A DNA stretch of 64,000 nt from Magicicada septendecula (Eukaryota > Arthropoda > Insecta > Hemiptera > Cicadidae), in NCBI GenBank assembly GCA_034769895.1, contig CM068374.1, positions 353,882,302 to 353,946,301 on the forward strand. Reading direction: 5' to 3'. Made by a program: the position numbers and the translations under genes. Of the stretch, positions 21,202-32,157 are shown one piece after another (position 1 is the stretch's first letter; each line of letters starts with the position of its first letter). A model generated the notes under the pieces. The model was not told where the DNA came from. It saw nothing but the letters and a program-made list of their open reading frames with translations, and made no database searches.

Positions 21202-21512
21202 CGGCGTTTCTCAACCAATGGGGCGCAACCCACTACTAGGTCCCAAGGGAGTGTTTGGTGGGTCGCGAAGTCGGAGTCGAAAATTTATTTACTGTGCCTT
21301 GAAACCCTATTACATTTAGTATTGAATAGAATTAAGTGCGTATAATTTGTTTAAGTGTAAATAAGACCTTAAGGTACTCGATGTTAGCAAAAATATGATT
21401 ATAAACTGGGTGTGCACCCCTACAAGTAACTCTGGCGCCCATGCTTGTGGGTCGCAAGAAGCGTAATATCATTCAAAGTGGGTTCCGGACTTAAAAAGGT
21501 TGAGAACCACTG
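21202..21512. mobile_element. hAT-type MITE
   Basis: Inner inverted termini: GTTTCTCAACC near 21206 and its complement GGTTGAGAACCACTG ending at 21512. Flanking 8-bp direct repeats GTGTAGGG (21194-21201) and GTATAGGC (21513-21520) agree at 6 of 8 positions. CAGTGGTTCTCAACC termini with 8-bp TSDs are typical of hAT elements. It is 311 bp and non-coding. Confidence 0.75.
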
Positions 21513-21859
21513 GTATAGGCCTATTGTATGTTTTTGAATAATACTGTTCGGTGTTTATGTTTGAGATACACTAGGATACACCAAACGACAAAATACGTAA
21601 GTTAAACTCGTTTATGTGTACAGCACGCACTTATTCTGTGAACACCACAAAATACACTTCCGTTTTATGTACAGTTAATGGGTCGTTCTGAAATTAAGTG
21701 GAAATTTCAGACTAAGAAAAAAATAGGCCTATTATGTACAAAATAATTTCAGTTTTATTATTTAATAATAGTGTCCCTATGATGTAATCAAATACATGTA
21801 AACTATTAAACGAGGTCAAGGAATGATTTTTAGCCTTTCAGAACTAATTTTCAATTTTC

Positions 21860-21902
21860 ATACGACATGGAGGTGACATCGCTACCACGGAGGTGATATA
21901 TG
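21860..21902. repeat. Left subterminal repeats (CATGGAGGTGAC type)
   Basis: Two copies, acatggaggtgacat and ccacggaggtgatat, about 190 bp inside the left end. Related copies near the right end occur at 30228-30290 (three, both orientations), 30612-30627 and 30808-30825. Clustered subterminal repeats often bind the transposase. Confidence 0.65.
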
Positions 21903-22868
21903 AGAGCTTAAGTTTCACTATTATGTAAAGTACAAGTTAAAAATCTTAGATATGTTAGTTATTTGATGTAGGAAAGTTAAATAATAAACGGTGCAGTAGT
22001 AAATTGTAATTATATTTATAACTTGTTTCATTGTAAACAAATTTATTTATGTACAGTAGGATACATAACAATTGGAACTTAAGTTTTTCAAAAACACAAG
22101 AGAATTATTGTTAAATAAAGAGGCCAAATCTGAATTATTAGAACGATTGCCTAAATTCCCTACATGACATGGGCTCAATTAGGCTTCTAACTTAATTAAA
22201 AAACTTTAAATCTTAATTCATCGGGGAGGTCGAAAACATACTGCATTCTTGAATTCAAAATTGGCTGTTTCAAAAGAGCAACAACTTCTTTACTATGAAC
22301 ATAAGCTTCCAGCTCTTTTGTAAAAACAAATTTGTTTTTTGTGTTCTGGCACCTTTGCATGAAACGGACATACAGTGAATCTTTCCACACTCTGTGACAT
22401 TTGCCACATAAAAAGAGACTGATTGTTTTTTTCCAAAGACTGACAATGACATAGTCATTTACGTTAACAGTGCATTTTGCTCCGTCTTCACTAGTGTCAC
22501 TGTTGTCTTCATAGTGTAACCCAAGCACGGATCCAGAGCCTTGATTGGGGGGGGGGTCCAGGGAAAAAATTAACAGAAGTAAAATTGTTGATATGGCCTT
22601 AGGGCTATAACTTTATACTTACTATATCTAAATTAATTTTAGTTTTATTACAGTAGGTTATAAAAACACAAAAAATGGGAAAAGTACTTTTAGTTTTGCT
22701 GTTTATCTTTTTTTCTTATCTTGAATTGTACATAAACGTTATGCAGCCAATGACGTTAAACGTTACTTTAAGAAACGTTTAAAATTTGAGAAAAAAACGT
22801 TTTTAGGTTTGAGTACAAAATGTAGTTCACATCAAATACATTATTTGTTAGTATTACACAACTATTTT

Positions 22869-25440
22869 TTACACAATAAACTCTAACCTTCTTTTGAATT
22901 TTTTTGAAAAACGATCAATAACTTTGTCGATTTCAACTTTTATGTCCCTGTGAATGTTCAGTAGAGCAAGTCCGACTAACCTTTCTTCTACCATTCGGGA
23001 TCGTATCCATGTTATTAATATTCTTAAAGTGGAGAACGATCTTTCTGCACTGGCGACACTTGCCGGTAGTGTCGCTAAAATATGCAACATACTTTTTATT
23101 GGTGGAAAAGTATCTGCATCACAAACATCAAGAGTCGCCAGAGCATTCTTCGGCAAGATACCTTCCCTGTCTCGTTCCCACTTCCTCCTCCAAAGATGAT
23201 ATTCACTTGAAACTATCTGTTCAACTATGCTTTCATCTACATTTAAAAGAGGATGAAATTTCTTAGCAACTTTCTTCAATGTCAACATGATTCTATTTTT
23301 TGTTTCAATGTCTTGGAAGTCTTCTTTCATCATTTGTGCTGGAATGAACATTGTTAAACCGTACAGCCATAGAGTTTCTTCAGAGAATCTAGTTCTCAAA
23401 TCCTCGGTGACGGATTCCAAAAGTGGTATATATAATGATATTCTGTAATATTCTTTTGGATTAGATTGATTAGATGTAGGGTGGTTAGATCTGTGCTGTT
23501 GTCGCTTTGCCAAGCGTGGTACTGTGACTTTGATATCTAGAGAACTGGCAGTAGAATTGCACTTTTCAAAAAGTGTGCAGAATTCTTCTTCAGAATTTCC
23601 CCTTTTCTCCTTCAAGGTCTTCAAAGTGTCTTGGACCAGTGAGCCAGCCTTGTCAACTGTAACGCTTTCCTTTTGCAAATATCGGCTCAAGGGAAGAGTA
23701 AGTGATAAAACTTCACTTATGCACACAATTATAACTATGAAATCGCAACTGCAAAGAGCAGCAATCAATGATTTAGCCCTTGAAGCCGATTCGATTTCCC
23801 GCCATTCAGAAATCATATGTAAAGCATCGACTATTTTTGAGAGATTGGCAAAAAATTGTAGTATCGTCGTGTGTCTTTCTACCCATCTAGTTTCACAAAC
23901 ACCTGAAACTTGAGTTCCAAGAACACTCTTCAGAACAGAATTTCTTTTGGCAGAAGCCATAAAGAACGAGACCATTTCTTTCGTAATACCAGTGGCGTTT
24001 CTTACACATTGCAGAGAAGAAGATTTTGACAGAGACAGGTTCAATGCATGACTGTAACACGGGCACCTTACTGCATTTTTAGCTTCTTTCTGCATTTCAG
24101 CTACAGCTCCACAAACTTCAGATACCATGACACTACATCCATCGGTACCTATTCCAACACAGTGTTTCAGGTCCAAATTTAATTGTTTCAATGTATCCAA
24201 TACTAGCTGTCCAAGAGCACTACCGGTTAAAATTGGTTCACCTTGATTAACTGACTTTTCTTGGCTTTGTACGCATCTGCAAATTGTATAAAGTCTTCTT
24301 TAACACCTCTATCTGTTACATACCTCAACACAATGCTCAGCTGAGACATATGAGAAACGTCTGTAGTTTCGTCAAATATAACACTGTAAAACTTACTTTT
24401 ATCCACTTTACTTGATATAGTAGACAAAATTTCTTCTCCAATGCATTCAATAAGTTCGTTTTGGGTGGTCTTACTAATATAAGTTGCCCTTGCGTTTGCC
24501 ATTGTAAGGTGCTTCTCCAATGACTTATCTCCTGCTTGAATACGAAACCGAAGTAGTTCTCTGAAGTTGCCTTCATTTATTGGACTCGATTCTGTTTCAC
24601 TAGGCATAACAAGTTCTCCATCATCCCTATCACCTCTAAAGGCTATGTTTTGTCGGCCTAAAAAAAATGATTGTATGAATGATAGGTTTCAACCGTGCTC
24701 TGTTTTCATTTACTTGCGACAACCTCTGTTCGTTTATTTGGTTGAAGACATCCTTGTTAGGACTGTGATAAGCTTCAAGAAATAATTTCCCTGCTTGCAT
24801 GGCTTGTTGATGGTATACGTTCTTGGTATGTGTTTCAAGAGCGCCATCTTTTCCCAAAAGTTTTGCGAACGATTGCAATGGTTTTACTACACGTTTTTGG
24901 AGGGCAACATTTTTTTGAAAGCCTCAAACACCAACATGTCCTGTTGCGAACAAAGTGCAATATTTACAGAACAATCCTTTTTTACTCAGTGAAATTATCA
25001 GCCAAGGATATTTTGGTAAGTGCCCCCGACTAACAAATCTCCTTTCTTCTTTTCCACTTTTCACATGAATGGAGAAAGGAAACTCATAATCATCTGTGGG
25101 TTGCCAAGGGGATTCTAAAAGTCGGCATTTTGTATGGTCATCAACTACTTTCCCTATAAACAATGCAATGTCGTTTTGGAAAGTCATTCCATGTACTTCT
25201 TTTGGCGTAGAGCTTGTAGATGATTTCAGAAAAGATTGAACTGAGGATGAAGATAAGACAGAAGTAGTCTGTTCTTCACTTTCATTACTCAAGGGGTCTT
25301 TAAGAGTTTGGTCAGAGGACTGTAATGGATCTTCACTAGTTTTCTGAATTTTTCTGTTTAGGTTCAAGGGTTGAAAAAATGATTCAATTGTTCTCTTTGG
25401 ACATTTAGGCCTACTTCCTTCAGATGTACTGGCCTGAAAA
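22869..25440 (-). pseudogene. hAT transposase (TTF zinc finger, DUF4371/P52-repressor type)
   Basis: Order from the N-terminus: a low-complexity Ser-rich leader with a TTF-type zinc finger (PWLIISLSKKGLFCKYCTLF, about 24990-24930), a frame at 24878-24636 (KLLGKDGALETHTKNVYHQQ), 24607-24227 (FYSVIFDETTDVSHMSQLSI with the first catalytic Asp) and 24200-22869, 443 codons with VGIGTDGCSVM (second Asp), CPCYSHALNL and ETRWVERH, ending in the dimerisation segment SAERSFSTLRILITWIRSRM. Frameshifts lie near 24890, 24630 and 24215. The longest block is uninterrupted, so decay is recent. The family resembles the '52 kDa repressor of PKR inhibitor' proteins derived from hAT. Confidence 0.9.
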
Positions 25441-25486
25441 AAATCAAGCCATTGATGTAGTTTAAAATAATAATTATAGGATATGC

Positions 25487-25727
25487 CAACAGGGCTTGAG
25501 TCTACCTGGTGGTCTTAAGTCGACCATAGTGTAACTAATTTTTCAAAATTTCACAGGAAACAAACGTTAACAGGTTTTCATAAGCCAAATGAACGTTATT
25601 TTGTTCCATTTGAAATAAATAATCACATTTTTTTGATACTTTCACAGTTATTTGGTTCAATAGAAACAAAGCCTAATGAAAATAAAACAGCAAATCACTT
25701 GAAAAGCGGTCAACTCAAGCCCTGTTG
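25487..25727. mobile_element. MITE nested in the hAT (TIR CAACAGGGCTTGAGT)
   Basis: 241 bp with inverted ends CAACAGGGCTTGAGT (25487) and ACTCAAGCCCTGTTG (ending 25727), non-coding. A clear TSD is not visible, so the superfamily is unassigned. Confidence 0.7.
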
Positions 25728-25739
25728 ACAGTATAGATG

Positions 25740-26813
25740 TCGTAGCTAATTGGACTAAACGGTTGCTCGGCCGAACGGCTGGTTGGTTAGACTAAAGCGC
25801 TCGGAGCAGCGCTAGCTTAACCAACCGGTCGGTCAGCCTAATGAGCTTCGATAAACGCTCTCATATATTTAACCAGTTGGTTAGCCCAATAAGCATTGAG
25901 CTGCGTACTAGTCTAATTAACTGGTTACTCAGGCAAACGTGTGCTTACGTACGCTCGCGCACATGCTTCTTTGCGTAGGTACGGATATCTTAAGAACCAC
26001 TGCGTCGATTTTGATCTACCAAGACTCATTTTTTCTGTTATTATTTTGTTTTTGAGGTTATAGCATATTACGTAACAAGTGCACGAGAGGAACAGTTTGG
26101 CACATGTTATGCATACGATATTTTTCCTCATGTAGTGGGCAAAGTAGGCCTAGCTACTTTGCGCACTAGCGTGGAAATAACATATTAATGTTGCTTAAGA
26201 AAACTTTTTTGAAAAAGAACCGCTATCAATTCATTGGCAATGAGCTTCCTACAACATGACTTTGTTACTTCAAATCATTGAACCTACTTCTTTAAAATTA
26301 TAAAATACTCCAAAATGATCTGAGTATATTGATGTTAAACATAAACAAATGTCTATTTTTTTAATATATTGTGATTCTATAATGTATAATTAGATAAACT
26401 GAGACATCTGTCCATTATTTTTTGAGTTATCAAGATTTTATAATAACATAAATTGATTCATTTCAATCATTAATGTTTCGAAAAAGTTTGACAAATTTAA
26501 ACTGTTATAACTTTGGATCTAGTGAACCGATAAAATAAAATTACATAAAATAGATAATACAAAATTTTTTATATGAATCATACAATTGATTCGATAGTAA
26601 TGAAGCGGAATATTTAATTTTTCTACAAAAAAAATGTTCTTGTATTCAAAAATGAGCTTCATCCAACATGATTTTGTTACTTGTTAAAATTGTTGAACAT
26701 TCTTCTTTAAAAGTAGAAAGTACTCCAAAATGAGCTCAGTAATTCGATTAAACATAAACAAATATCAATTATTTTTTAATTTATAGTTTACCGTTTAGTC
26801 CAATTAGCTACGA
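25740..26813. mobile_element. Second non-coding TIR element nested in the hAT
   Basis: About 1.07 kb with inverted ends GTAGCTAATTGGACTAAACG (25742) and its complement (26793-26812). The interior carries repeated 'ggttagcc/t..aat' segments in the first 200 bp and is otherwise AT-rich, with an internal near-duplicate: two blocks around 26240-26350 and 26640-26770 share 'gagcttc.t.caacatgacttt' and 'aaaatgatctga/gctcagta'. No coding capacity. Confidence 0.72.
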
Positions 26814-29800
26814 CTATAAGTCGTATAGGCCTATAAGTATCTAAGAAGAGAAAAAATAACAGTATGAAAATTTAGCCTATTTCTGTTATTGTCTCTTCTG
26901 TTATTACGCTTTGTTATCAGTCCGTCTCTCTGTCTGTGTTTTTTACAAGAAATTATATCTCATGAATGGAGTACATAAAACAACAAAGAGCCATATTTAC
27001 AATACTAATACAGTAAATGTTGAGGTTAGAAAATAAACAAAAATCTCTTTCGACATAACAACTCATTCAATTACTACCGGTACTTCTCTAAATTTCCATA
27101 AATCATTTGTTACTTACCATGATTGACGATTCGTAGAACAAACGTTAATACATTTAAATGTTTCAAAACAATCACATTAGATCCGCACTTGTAACGACGT
27201 TAGAGGAACCGCACATGTGAAAGCACTCTTAGGCGGCTGCAATGGCACTCCACTCACTGAGTCACTGTCAGAGAGCAGTGATACCAACCCTTGCTGTTCG
27301 CAGCATTTAAACTCCAAACCTACCAACCCCTACCCAGAGTTGCTTTTCTTCGCAGCTTGAATAAACATTTTTGATTTATAATAAATTAAAATTTGGAGTA
27401 ATTGGTTACGATGGTGAGTTTTCATATATGTTTAATAAAAAGTAATACATTTTACTCATAAAAAAAGTTTTAAATGTTTAAAATACACCGTTTACTTTTT
27501 ATTTGTATGGTTTGGGGGGGCGACCCCCCTTAAATCCGTGCATGGTGTAACCTGTCCTTTTTCTTTATCTGGCGTGATTTTCCTGGCAGGTTAAATGTAC
27601 ATATTTCTTTTTGATTAGGACTTGGGTTGAAAACCCCAATGCCGTAATGAGAACAATTCTTTGTTGTTCCACAGTTGAAACAACTTAATCTGCGCATTTC
27701 AAGATTCTGTGCTTGTTTTCTCCATACTACTTGATGTATTTTCATTGTGCCAGCGCATGATGGAATGTCCTTTTCAATTAGAGAATCAATTTTTCTCTCT
27801 TCTTTGTTTACTAAAAAAAGCTTGACATTCTCACAAGTTCTTTGTAAAGTGTCGTATAATACCTGGAATGTGGGCAAGTCAGTTCCTTCAGCTACAAGCT
27901 GGTTGGATGTTCTTTTCAAGTATCCTCCGATCCCATCGGGGGCTCCTTTGCCATGCCCACATTCGGAATAATTCCAGGTAATTGCTTTGGTACCCTGAAT
28001 TTTCCCAGGTAGTTTGAGATCAGGTTCTATTGCGATACTGTGTTGTTGGGCTATCACACAAAAAATGGATAATTTTTATTTCTTGAACTTACGCCTTTGC
28101 ATATACCAAAATCGGCTTCAAATGTGCTATAATGGCACTGGCATCATGTCTCAAGCTTTGTGACATAGAACAGAATGAAAGACACTGAGTTGTGTCATTG
28201 ACATCATTTTCATCTTTGTAATACATTACACCAGTATGTAGTGTTACTTGTTGGCATGACCCGCCAAAATGAACACTTTGTATTTCTTTTGTGTATTTAC
28301 ATTCATAATTTTGACTAAAGTCTACATGAATGAGTAGTTCGTTTGATTTCATGGATTTCTTCTGGTCTTTTATTGATTTATACTGGTGCATTATATTGCA
28401 AACATGTTGCATGAAAGAAGGTACCATATCATACAACTTTTCAAAAAGAGCTTTAACTTCAATATCCACTGTTTCTTTTACTACCTTTTTGGCAAACTTT
28501 TTAGTTCCTTTTACAGTGTACTCAACATTTTTTCTTTTCCATTGTTCTACACTTGTCATGCTGTTTTCGAATTCATCAATTTCAATACTTTTATTCAGAC
28601 AGTTAGGGCATCTTCTTTCCAAACATTCTTCTCGAGTTTTTAGTTCGTTCAAATCGCAACATACTTAACCATTTAATCTAAATCCGTGTATTTCAGGACT
28701 TTTACGCTTTTCAATTTTTCAAAAATCAATCCTATATTTTCGTGCTTTTCACACGCACAGGTATCTCTGTTTTTTACGTTCGGCAACAATACCCAAAATG
28801 GTCGAAATGAACAAAATGTAGAATATGGTACACTATATCCAAATTCTGCCTCAAATTTTTTGTGGAGGTTTTAAGGCTTCCCGTTAAAGTTCTCTTTTGC
28901 TTTTTGATCTTATTTTTTGTTTTAGTATCTTTTATGCCAGGCTCGACTCTACTTACATCATCTTGTTCAAAGAACTTAATAACATCACCTTTCTTTCTTA
29001 CTTTATTTTTTGTATTGTATTTCATTGCATTTTTCATTATGTCAGTAATTTTATTGCCCTCACCAATCCTCTTTAAATTTTTCCAGTATTTGTGTACTGG
29101 AAGCAAGTGCATGAATCGATACTTTTTCACTATATTACCTGACAATACCAAACCAAAAGCTGTTTTTACTTTTCTTTGAATCTTTGTTTCTTGAAATTTT
29201 CCTCTATCTGGGTAGCTAGCACAGATCCAAATTCAAGATGTCTCCTCACTTTAGTGGAAACTCCTTCTCCCTATAAAATACTTTTAACTTCTTGCTGTGG
29301 ACTATTTAAATTTTTGTTATTTTCTTTCAAACAAAAGAACCTTTTCTTATATTTTTCTTTACATCTTTGTAGTTTTACTATTTCTTTCTTTTCTTTTTCT
29401 AGCTCTTTTTTCAGATGCTCTATCTCTCTGTATGCTTTAGATTTGTTTCTTTTAGCAACTTTTTTCCCACTCAGTTCTCTGCTGCTTCCAGCTCTCCCAA
29501 TGACTCCATTTTCAAGGTTATCAGCGCCAGCATCTGCCTCTACTTCACTGTCTTGTGGAGTATTTGTAGTAATTAACTCTAATTGTTCCTCTACTTTTTT
29601 CTTGTTCAAGCGAGATTTTCTTGTTTTTTCAACCCATTTTTTCCGTCTAACTCTTTTTTCTCTAGCGCTGAGCTGTGAAATATATTTTATTTTTCCCTCA
29701 GCTTTCCTTTTGTGATACCTTTCTCGTTCTCTCATTTTGGTTTCTTCATACAAAATTGGATCATTTCTGATTTTATCTCTTCTTTTTTGCTCTGATTCCT

Positions 29801-30224
29801 TCTTTATTCTTCTTACAATTTAAACTTTCTTGCGTTTAACTGGTGCCATTTGTTTTAGCTAAAAAAATAAATAAATAACAGTTTTTAACAAAACTAAACT
29901 TTATTATTTTTATAAAATAGTAATTAGCTTCAGTTGAAAGTAGTGTTAACCATTTTGGTTTGTATATTCAAGAAACTATAATGTATACAAACAAGCAGTA
30001 TTATAATTTGACACTTTGACTTTAACATTATTGAAATTAAAGCTCTCTTTCAAAGTACAAAATCGAATTAATGAGGCCTAAAATAAGTTACGTAAGGCTG
30101 CCTTCAGATAAAAAGTATATATAACCTAAAAATAAAGGTGTTTAATTCCCATGTTAGTTAAAGGTGGCTTAAAAATATTTTTAAATACTTAATAAATGAG
30201 CTAATGTTAGCCAATGACAACTTT

Positions 30225-30828
30225 TTGTCATCTCCATGCATCCTCATCACCTCCATGGAATGATTTAACCATGGAGGTGACATTTTCATGATTTTTTTAC
30301 ATTTGAGGCTAACCTGTAAGAAGCTCAGCAATGTAATTTGGTTTATTGTTTTAAGTACTTCAAGTACTAACTTATACTATTGAAAAGTCAATATATAAAG
30401 AAAACTTACTAAGTTAAAGAATCCACGGAGTTGACACGATGAAAAAGAACTCTCGAATTTAAAAAGTTTAACTAATTAAAACAGTCCAAAACAATGCTCA
30501 CTGTTGGACCAACTCACACCACAATCAAGATGGCTGTCTTAGGCTCCTTCAACTTCTTTGTTAAGCTTGTGTTGCCATCTGTTAAATTTGTATGACACTA
30601 ATAGAATTATTCCATAGAGGTGACTCAGACTGTGGGGACATGGAAAGTTGTGTATTTTCCAACATAAAAATGTTTTTTTTAAATAGTTGCTTTCAATAAA
30701 TTATGATGTAAATGAGTTGTTTAATATAAATATGACTTTATAACAGTCATAAATATAAAATATTATAAATTGCATTAACATATTCTCCTAAAAACACAAT
30801 CGGGGACACCCATGGAGGTGACATTTTT
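30225..30828. repeat. Right subterminal repeats (CCATGGAGGTGACAT type)
   Basis: Copies at 30228 (gtcatctccatg), 30248 (tcacctccatgga), 30272 (accatggaggtgacatttt), 30612 (ccatagaggtgactc) and 30810 (cccatggaggtgacatttt). These are separate from the 31-bp TIR. Confidence 0.65.
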
Positions 30829-31005
30829 TACTGTTAATATATTTTTTCCCATTAATACGCAATTATATTTTTTTTTACTTTTGCCTATAATAAATAATAC
30901 AACAATCTTTAAAATAAAATCAGTTTTGTAGCTTTCTACAGGATATTAATTAATAAAAAAATGCAAATGACTGAAATTTCCACTTAATTTCAGAACGACC
31001 CTAAT

Positions 31006-31700
31006 GTCGTATATTCGTTATGTTCGAAAATCCGAACAAACCGATAATTCGAACTCCTCCTAGTCCCGATTAGATCAGATTTTTTAATCTCGGCTGTGTC
31101 ATTATTAGACTACTTATATTATTTTGTGAACTTTATATAGGCCTATTGTGCAAAAAATATTCATTTTCATTAATGTATCCCTTTCTATTTATATTTTTTA
31201 CCGGTAATTAGTAACCACGGGTTTGTCTCCCGCCCTGCCCCCTGCTACAAACAAAAACGTATATCCACCTCTGTATCAGTGTATAAATATTGAAAACTAC
31301 CCACAGGTGGTCGATCATCTGTTTTTGCAGGTACGGTATACAAATGTGAGTATACTTTCCCAATATCCGTACCCACACTAAATTTTCGATTTTTAAAATG
31401 TGACTGTATCAATATACCACGATGTGAAGAAGAAGAAGAAATGTACTGATTGTATATTATTATTCTTTTTTTTATTAATGAAAAGCTAAAATACGTGTTT
31501 TTTACATTTGTGAAGTTACGTTATAGTGGTTTTTGTTTTTAGTTTACTGTTTAAAGAAATAAAAGTTTCTTAAAAAATGTTTATAAATGTTTCTTAACAT
31601 AACATACTATAACGTATTTTAATTAAAAAAACAGCTACGAAAAATGTAATTATCTTGTTGATACATCCTCTTCGTACACTTTTTTAATATTATATATATA
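31006..31700. other. Intron 1 sequence, nothing recognised
   Basis: AT-rich. Contains a short (agaaga)n run at 31425-31440 and long A/T tracts. Confidence 0.5.
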
Positions 31701-32157
31701 TTAAACTTCCACTATGAACACTTACTTTTTGGTTTTGTTACCCAGACGTGTCGACGTGGTATTCATCTTCTTCAATGGGATTTAAATACTGAATGTCTGT
31801 ACAGTAACAGTTATGGAAAGTAGGTGTGTGTGGTGGGGGTTGCTGGTGGGAGGGAATTGGCGCTGGGATTCGAATTTTGTGTTGGAATCAGTGCATCGAA
31901 AAGTATGTGTGATCTATAATGTAATTGTTCGTTTAATATGTTGTTTGGTTGTAGTGTGTCTGTACACTGATTCCACACAAAATTCGAATCCCAGCGCCAA
32001 TTCCCTCCCACCAGCAACCCCCACCACACACACCTACATCCCATAACCATTACTGTACAGACATTCAGTATTTAAATCCCATTGAAGAAGACGAATACCA
32101 CGTCGAAACGTCTGGGTAACAAAACCAAAAAGTAAATGTTCATAGTGGAAGTTTAAT
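31701..32157. mobile_element. Inverted pair of terminal repeats from a second Penelope-like family (PLE-B)
   Basis: Left arm 31701-31891 and right arm 31977-32157 are inverted copies, separated by 85 bp. Both run through 'gattcgaattttgtg', 'ccagcgccaattccctccca' (complement on one side), 'tttaaatcccattgaagaag' and 'gtctgggtaacaaaacc'. The arms are unrelated in sequence to PLE-A but have the same architecture and a hammerhead-like core each. Open frames on both strands here are a by-product of the palindrome. Confidence 0.78.
32078..32116 (+). ncRNA. Hammerhead-like motif in PLE-B, right arm
   Basis: Stem I CCCA/TGGG, core TTGAAGA (first C replaced by T), stem II GACG/CGTC with loop AATACCA, core GAAA, very short stem III CG, and cleavage position ACGTC|TGGG. 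The left arm has the mirror motif at 31741-31780, where GAAA is mutated to GACA. Stem I complementarity is perfect. Confidence 0.55.

Larger units (their letters stand above)
22522..27544 (-). mobile_element. hAT transposon with perfect 8-bp TSD GTGTAACC
   Basis: Left end CAAGCACGGATCC at 22522; right end, complemented, CATGCACGGATTT at 27544. The 8-bp repeats GTGTAACC at 22514-22521 and 27545-27552 are identical. G-runs follow both ends. Removing the element with one TSD restores the outer transposase frame (..KKKDRLH joined to YEDNSDTS..). It carries a hAT transposase on the minus strand and two nested MITEs. Confidence 0.93.
22196..29849 (-). pseudogene. Transposase of the TAAT-flanked element, split by a hAT insertion
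   Basis: Start ATG at 29849-29847 (MAPVKRKKV), then a TAA after nine codons. The frame continues with a long basic, coiled-coil region (29753-29271), a segment with STFCSFRPFWVLLPNVKNR and DTCACEKH (about 28860-28745), CPNCLNK (28600), LIHVDFSQNYECKYTKEIQ (28345-28290), SQSLRHDASAIIAHLKPIL, SECGHGKGAPDGIGGYLKR (about 27970-27910) and Cys-rich CFNCGTTKNC (27680). The hAT then interrupts, and the reading resumes at 22513 through NSDTSEDGAKCTVNVNDY to a stop at 22196. Acidic residues in HVDFSQNY and GHGKGAPDG are plausible DDE-type catalytic positions; this is inference. The protein family is common in arthropods but uncharacterised. It has several frameshifts and is not functional here. Confidence 0.7.
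21680..31001 (-). mobile_element. DNA transposon with 31-bp TIRs and 4-bp TSD (TAAT), interrupted by a hAT
   Basis: The termini begin GGGTCGTTCTGAAATTAAGT at 21680, and the exact complement ends at 31001; identity continues for 31 bp. Direct repeats TAAT flank it (21676-21679 and 31002-31005). Without the nested hAT the element is about 4.3 kb. It encodes one minus-strand protein. A 4-bp TSD with TIRs would fit Sola-type superfamilies, but I do not recognise the transposase well enough to classify it. Confidence 0.85.

Noticed and set aside
22954..23913. Plus-strand ORFs of 81-129 codons
   Set aside because: Antisense of the hAT transposase.
29176..29715. 179-codon plus-strand ORF
   Set aside because: Complement of a Lys/Glu-rich coiled-coil coding region, giving Phe/Ser/Leu-rich sequence; no similarity.
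31811..32050. ORFs on both strands with the same ending
   Set aside because: Produced by the palindromic PLE-B pair; the two translations are the same DNA arm.
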